A stretch of 17,710 bases of DNA from Syntrophomonas sp. UBA1376. Its GTDB lineage: Bacteria; Bacillota; Syntrophomonadia; Syntrophomonadales; Syntrophomonadaceae. Position numbers and translations under genes: made by a program. The stretch spans positions 1,599 to 19,308 of the forward strand of contig DBRE01000091.1 in assembly GCA_002305535.1 (NCBI GenBank), in the 5' to 3' direction. A model generated the notes under the pieces. The model had not been told where the DNA came from. It ran no database searches and worked only from the letters and a program-made list of their open reading frames with translations. Below are positions 14,179 through 17,710 of the stretch, piece by piece; within the stretch, counting starts at the first letter, position 1; each line of letters opens with the position of its first letter.

Positions 14179-16827
14179 CTATGATTGTTTCAAAATCCCT
14201 AGACGTTGTAAAATACCCTCTCTCTTGACCCTGGCTTCTTCCGCCTTGGCTTCTTCCTTAGCCACGACCTCCTGGGGCGCCCTAGCCAAAAAACTGTCAT
14301 TGCTAAGCTTCGACTCCGCCTTCTGTAGGTCGGTTTCGGCTGCTTTTAATTCCTTTTCCAATCTAAGAATTTCGCGTTCAATATCAATGATACCTTCCAA
14401 TGGCACATAGATTTCCGACCAGGAAGTTAAAGCTGATACTGCCTGGGATGGTTTGGTATCCAAAGTGTCTACTACGTCGATTTGCTCGACCTGAGCCAAC
14501 CTATGCAAATAGTCCTTATTGTTTTCAAACAAAGGCATCTTAGCTTTATCCCGTACCAGTATTATGGTGTTTATGGGAGTACCAGGGGCTATATTGAATT
14601 CGGCGCGTATATTGCGCAAACTACGGATTACACTCATCAGTTGTTGCATATCCTCAACAGCCTGTGGCCAAGTTTTACCTTGCACCGGCCATTCATCCAA
14701 CATGATGGTCTCATTATGACCCGGCAGATTCTGGTAGATCTCTTCGGTTATAAAGGGCATAAAAGGATGCAACAAACGCAGAGTATCATAGAGCACACCA
14801 CATAGTACATTCTGAGCTACCTGGCGAGTGTGGGGATCAGCTGCATGACCCAGACGAATCTTCACCAATTCGATATACCAATCACAGAATTCATCCCATA
14901 TGAACTCATACAAAGTCTTAGCAGCTTCTCCCAGGTCATACCCTTCCAAGAGTTTAGTGACTTCTTCGGCAGTAACGCCTAGGCGCGATATGATCCAGCG
15001 ATCAGCCAGAGTATAATCCTCTTCTGCTATGGGCTGCGGCTCATAGCCCTCCAGATTCATGAGTACGAACCTGGCAGCGTTCCAGATTTTATTAGCAAAA
15101 TTGCGGGTGCTCTCCACCTTTTCCCAGTGGAAGCGAATGTCATTCCCAGGCGTAACGCCAGTGATCAAGGCAAACCTCAGGGTATCAGCGCCGTACTTGT
15201 CGATCACCTCGATAGGATCGATTCCATTGCCCAATGATTTACTCATTTTACGTCCCTGGCCGTCCAGTATCAATCCATGGATATTGACATCAGGAAAGGG
15301 AACCTGTCCGGTATTCTCCAGACCCGAGAATATCATTCTGGCTACCCAGAAGAAAATTATATCGCGACCGGTAACCAGTACACTGGTCGGATAAAAAGTC
15401 TGCAGATCACTGGTTTCCTCCGGCCATCCCAGGGTGGAAAAAGGCCACAAGGCACTGCTGAACCAGGTATCCAGCACATCTTCATCCTGACGCAGTTTAT
15501 CGGTATCGCAGTTGGGACAGCTAGTCGGGTCAGTCTTGCTGCAGATAACCTCGCCGCACTCATCGCAGTACCATACCGGTATGCGATGTCCCCACCAAAG
15601 CTGACGAGAAATGCACCAGTCGCGGATGTTTTCCATCCAGTTTAAGTATATTTTGGTGAAACGCTCCGGCACAAACCGAATGTCTCCGTCCACCACACAA
15701 CGAATAGCCGGTTCGGCCAGAGGCTTCATCCGTACAAACCACTGTTTAGAGACCATGGGTTCCACCACGGTTTCACAGCGCTGGCATTGCCCTACCGCAT
15801 GTTGATGGGTCTCCACTTTTTCCAGCAAGCCCAAGGCCTCCAGATCAGCTACCACCTGGCGGCGACATTCGCTACGCTCCAGGCCCGCATATTTACCGGC
15901 ATTTTCATTCATTATGGCCGTATCACTCATTACCTTGATTTGGGGCAAGTCATGGCGCAAGCCCATTTCAAAATCGTTGGGATCATGGGCAGGAGTAACC
16001 TTCACTGCACCGGTACCAAACTCTTTATCTACATAGTCATCGGCAAATATCGGAATAGCCCGATCCATCAGGGGGAGGATCACATTCCGACCGATCAGAT
16101 GACTATAGCGCTCATCCTCCGGATGCACCGCCACCCCTGTGTCTCCTAACATAGTCTCAGGACGGGTAGTGGCTACTACCAGAAACTCACTGGAATCTTC
16201 AATGGGATAGCGGATATGCCAAAGGTGGCCTTCGGTATCCTCATGATCTACTTCGATATCGGAAATGGCTGTCTTGCATTTGGGGCACCAGTTGATTATG
16301 TAATCGCCCTGATATATCAGCCCCTTGTTGTACAGGTTCACAAACACTTCCCGCACAGCCTGAGAGCAGCCTTCATCCATGGTAAACCTTTCCCGGCTCC
16401 AATCACAGGAAGAACCCAGCAAACTCAATTGTTCGGTGATACGGCTGCCGTACAAGTGCTTCCACTCCCAGACCCGCTCCACAAATTTTTCCCTACCCAG
16501 GTCATAACGGCTCAATCCCTCCTGAGCCAGAGCTTCTTCTACCTTAGCCTGGGTAGCTATACCGGCATGATCCGTACCGGGAAGCCATAAAGTATTATAA
16601 CCCTGCATACGTCTCCAACGAGTCAGAATGTCCTGCAGGGTGTTATCCAGAGCATGGCCCAGATGAAGCGTTCCAGTAACATTGGGTGGCGGCATCACAA
16701 TGGAGAATACAGGGCGTTCAGTATTCCCACTGGGAGCAAAGTAATTGTTTTCTTTCCAAAATCGATACCATTTGTGTTCCACCTGACCAGGTTCATACAC
16801 ACGTGCTAACTGATTGTCCGTAGACAT
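14179..16827 (-). CDS. valS: Valyl-tRNA synthetase
   Basis: A complete 882-residue class I aminoacyl-tRNA synthetase that charges tRNA-Val in the cytoplasm. The HIGH motif appears as PPPNVTGTLHLGH (residues 46-58) and KMSKS is at 527-531. The editing (CP1) domain shows ATTRPETMLGDT near 219-230 and TPAHDPNDFEMG near 278-289, with the acidic residue typical of ValRS. Four CxxC pairs (181-184, 348-351, 421-424, 437-440) suggest zinc-ribbon elements in the inserted domains. The C-terminal arm (about 815-882) is a charged coiled coil, characteristic of ValRS and separating it from IleRS. The start ATG (16825-16827) has AAGGAGG 9 nt upstream. The 3' end overlaps the probable folC N-terminal coding region. 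Confidence 0.98.
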   Translation of the reverse strand: MSTDNQLARVYEPGQVEHKWYRFWKENNYFAPSGNTERPVFSIVMPPPNVTGTLHLGHALDNTLQDILTRWRRMQGYNTLWLPGTDHAGIATQAKVEEALAQEGLSRYDLGREKFVERVWEWKHLYGSRITEQLSLLGSSCDWSRERFTMDEGCSQAVREVFVNLYNKGLIYQGDYIINWCPKCKTAISDIEVDHEDTEGHLWHIRYPIEDSSEFLVVATTRPETMLGDTGVAVHPEDERYSHLIGRNVILPLMDRAIPIFADDYVDKEFGTGAVKVTPAHDPNDFEMGLRHDLPQIKVMSDTAIMNENAGKYAGLERSECRRQVVADLEALGLLEKVETHQHAVGQCQRCETVVEPMVSKQWFVRMKPLAEPAIRCVVDGDIRFVPERFTKIYLNWMENIRDWCISRQLWWGHRIPVWYCDECGEVICSKTDPTSCPNCDTDKLRQDEDVLDTWFSSALWPFSTLGWPEETSDLQTFYPTSVLVTGRDIIFFWVARMIFSGLENTGQVPFPDVNIHGLILDGQGRKMSKSLGNGIDPIEVIDKYGADTLRFALITGVTPGNDIRFHWEKVESTRNFANKIWNAARFVLMNLEGYEPQPIAEEDYTLADRWIISRLGVTAEEVTKLLEGYDLGEAAKTLYEFIWDEFCDWYIELVKIRLGHAADPHTRQVAQNVLCGVLYDTLRLLHPFMPFITEEIYQNLPGHNETIMLDEWPVQGKTWPQAVEDMQQLMSVIRSLRNIRAEFNIAPGTPINTIILVRDKAKMPLFENNKDYLHRLAQVEQIDVVDTLDTKPSQAVSALTSWSEIYVPLEGIIDIEREILRLEKELKAAETDLQKAESKLSNDSFLARAPQEVVAKEEAKAEEARVKREGILQRLGILKQS

Positions 16828-16861
16828 GGAAACCGGCCTCCTTATCGGGTTGTAACCCTTC

Positions 16862-16890
16862 TATATATATTGTACTTTTAAATACCTCAA
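16862..16890 (-). promoter_or_regulatory. Candidate valS promoter
   Basis: On the minus strand TTGAGG (16885-16890) and TATATA (16862-16867) are spaced by 17 nt. The presumed start of transcription near 16855 leaves a leader of only about 28 nt with the SD (16837-16843). A short palindrome, GGGTTGTAACCC (16847-16858), lies at the expected transcript start. Hexamers are 4 of 6 each, so the call is tentative. Confidence 0.5.
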
Positions 16891-17016
16891 GGTACGCTTA
16901 GCAAACCAATTTTCGCCGAGTATACAACCTCAATTTTACTTAATAGTCAACCGGCCACGCAAGTCTATTCAATAAAACACGGCACGAGCACGGCCCGGGA
17001 ACGGTAAGATAACTAA
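16891..17016. other. Upstream spacer of valS, nothing recognised
   Basis: This part of the acd-valS spacer has a GC-rich patch (about 16979-17003, with repeated CACGG/GCACG elements) and AT-rich flanks. I looked for a T-box (specifier stem, the conserved TGGNACCGCG-type box, antiterminator and terminator) and did not find one. No ORF with an SD is visible. Confidence 0.5.
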
Positions 17017-17048
17017 AATAAACTTGGAGGTGTCCCTCCAAGTTTATT
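17017..17048 (-). terminator. Perfect 14-bp hairpin behind the acyl-CoA dehydrogenase gene
   Basis: AATAAACTTGGAGG at 17017-17030 is exactly complementary to 17035-17048, with a 4-nt loop. On the minus strand the stem ends in TTTATTTTAGTT, a short and impure U-tract. It lies 56 nt after the acd stop and most likely ends that transcript. The weak U-tract leaves some doubt about efficiency. Confidence 0.7.
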
Positions 17049-17104
17049 CAAAAAGATTTGATTGCTCATAAAAACATATGGATTTTAACCGTCTTCAGGT
17101 GTCG

Positions 17105-17710
17105 TCATCTGCCCAGGGCTTCTTCCATGATGGTTATAGCAGTATCATCGCTGTGTTGCAGAATGGCTTCCAGGTTCATGATAGCTGGCACATGGTTTTT
17201 AATATAGAAACGGGCGGCATCTATTTTACCTTGATAATAGGCCAAATCCCAGTGCTCCCTGCCCAATTCCCTGATCTTGTCCGCGGCCAAAGCTGCCTGA
17301 TCCAGCAACAAAGCTCCGCAGCACAGCTGGGAGGTAGCATGTAATATACGAGTAGCATAAAGCGGCAACATCTCTCCTTGGCCTTGTTGTTTGAATTCGT
17401 CCATCATAGATTTGATGCGCTTATAGGAAGCCAAACCTTTCTCCAGGATGGCACTTTCAGCAGTAAATTCCTCCCTGCCGGCCATAGTTTTTATAATAGT
17501 TTCGATATCCTGCAGCCAATCCAGAAATAGCTGGCCTTGCTTTAGATTCCATTTTCTACCGACCAGATCCATGGATTGGATATAATTAGTTCCTTCCCAC
17601 AAAGAATAGATTTTACAATCCCGGGCGATCTGAGCCAAAGGATACTCTTCGGAAAAACCGTAACCACCATAAAGCTGGATGGCATCCCCCACCAACGGCC
17701 ATACCATATC
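17105..17710 (-). CDS. Acyl-CoA dehydrogenase, C-terminal part (5' end outside window)
   Basis: The frame is open to the window edge, so only about the last 200 residues are seen. They begin with the end of the flavin domain: DAIQLYGGYGFSEEYPLAQI, then ARDCKIYSLWEGTNYIQ, the standard C-terminal signature of acyl-CoA dehydrogenases, including the FAD/CoA-site segment EGTN. About 150 further residues follow, mostly helical, which fits the longer (about 600-residue) subfamily with an extra C-terminal domain (DmdC/FadE5-like) rather than the 380-residue short form. It oxidises an acyl-CoA to the 2-enoyl-CoA and passes electrons to ETF. The substrate cannot be told from this fragment. Such genes are abundant in syntrophic fatty-acid oxidisers. 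The hairpin at 17017-17048 ends the unit. Confidence 0.9.
   Translation of the reverse strand, partial: DMVWPLVGDAIQLYGGYGFSEEYPLAQIARDCKIYSLWEGTNYIQSMDLVGRKWNLKQGQLFLDWLQDIETIIKTMAGREEFTAESAILEKGLASYKRIKSMMDEFKQQGQGEMLPLYATRILHATSQLCCGALLLDQAALAADKIRELGREHWDLAYYQGKIDAARFYIKNHVPAIMNLEAILQHSDDTAITIMEEALGR

Noticed and set aside
14179..14221. Programmed frameshift producing a ValS-FolC fusion
   Set aside because: The folC frame is -1 relative to valS, but I found no X-XXY-YYZ slippery heptamer in the valS frame, no following stem-loop, and valS ends normally with a full C-terminal coiled coil. Sequence error or a rare start codon is simpler.
1..17710. CRISPR arrays, tRNA or rRNA genes, transposases, phage genes or toxin-antitoxin pairs
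   Set aside because: Reading through both strands gave no regularly spaced repeats, no cloverleaf-like sequence, and no mobile or defence protein. The window is a conserved housekeeping region.

Overview
The window is a compact chromosomal stretch from a low-to-middle GC, Gram-positive-type bacterium. Every convincing gene lies on the minus strand, so the biological reading order runs from high to low coordinates. Most genes have purine-rich Shine-Dalgarno (SD) sequences, and TTG or GTG start codons are very frequent. Gene content and order (valS-folC, rex, DUF4321, maf-radC-mreBCD-mrdA-minCDE-rodA) fit Clostridia sensu lato. The truncated acyl-CoA dehydrogenase at the right edge would fit a fatty-acid-oxidising, Syntrophomonas-like organism. 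That lineage call is inference from protein resemblance and gene order; no database search was possible.

Layout in transcription order. (1) 17710-17105: C-terminal part of an acyl-CoA dehydrogenase with an extended C-terminal domain, followed by a perfect 14-bp hairpin. (2) 16827-12899: valS and folC. The conserved N-terminus of FolC is encoded inside the valS 3' end without a canonical start codon. (3) 12810-11196: a DUF47 PhoU-like protein and a PiT phosphate transporter, overlapping, behind a good extended -10 promoter. (4) 11127-10362: rex, with a near-consensus Rex box across its own promoter and a strong terminator behind it. (5) 10355-3861: a small DUF4321 membrane protein, maf, radC, and the cell-elongation block mreB-mreC-mreD-mrdA, with 1-nt overlaps at mreC/mreD and mreD/mrdA, ending in a strong terminator. 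(6) 3771-2040: minC-minD-minE, the division-site selection system. (7) 2039-1643: a gene-free spacer carrying a degenerate inverted repeat flanked by imperfect direct repeats. (8) 1695-25: rodA with its own promoter, and a small DUF1232 membrane protein.

The core of the window is one shape-and-division locus. MreB, MreC, MreD, PBP2 and RodA together make the side-wall peptidoglycan synthase (elongasome), and MinCDE keeps the FtsZ ring at midcell. Upstream lie housekeeping and regulatory genes: tRNA charging, folate, phosphate uptake, and the NADH/NAD+ sensor Rex.

I found no defence island, mobile gene, CRISPR array, RNA gene or clearly undescribed system. The items worth a second look are a coiled-coil insertion and acidic tail in PBP2, the missing folC start codon, the Rex box plus a weaker Rex-like dyad in front of the phosphate genes, the repeat island before rodA, and several start codons that differ from the longest-ORF choice.
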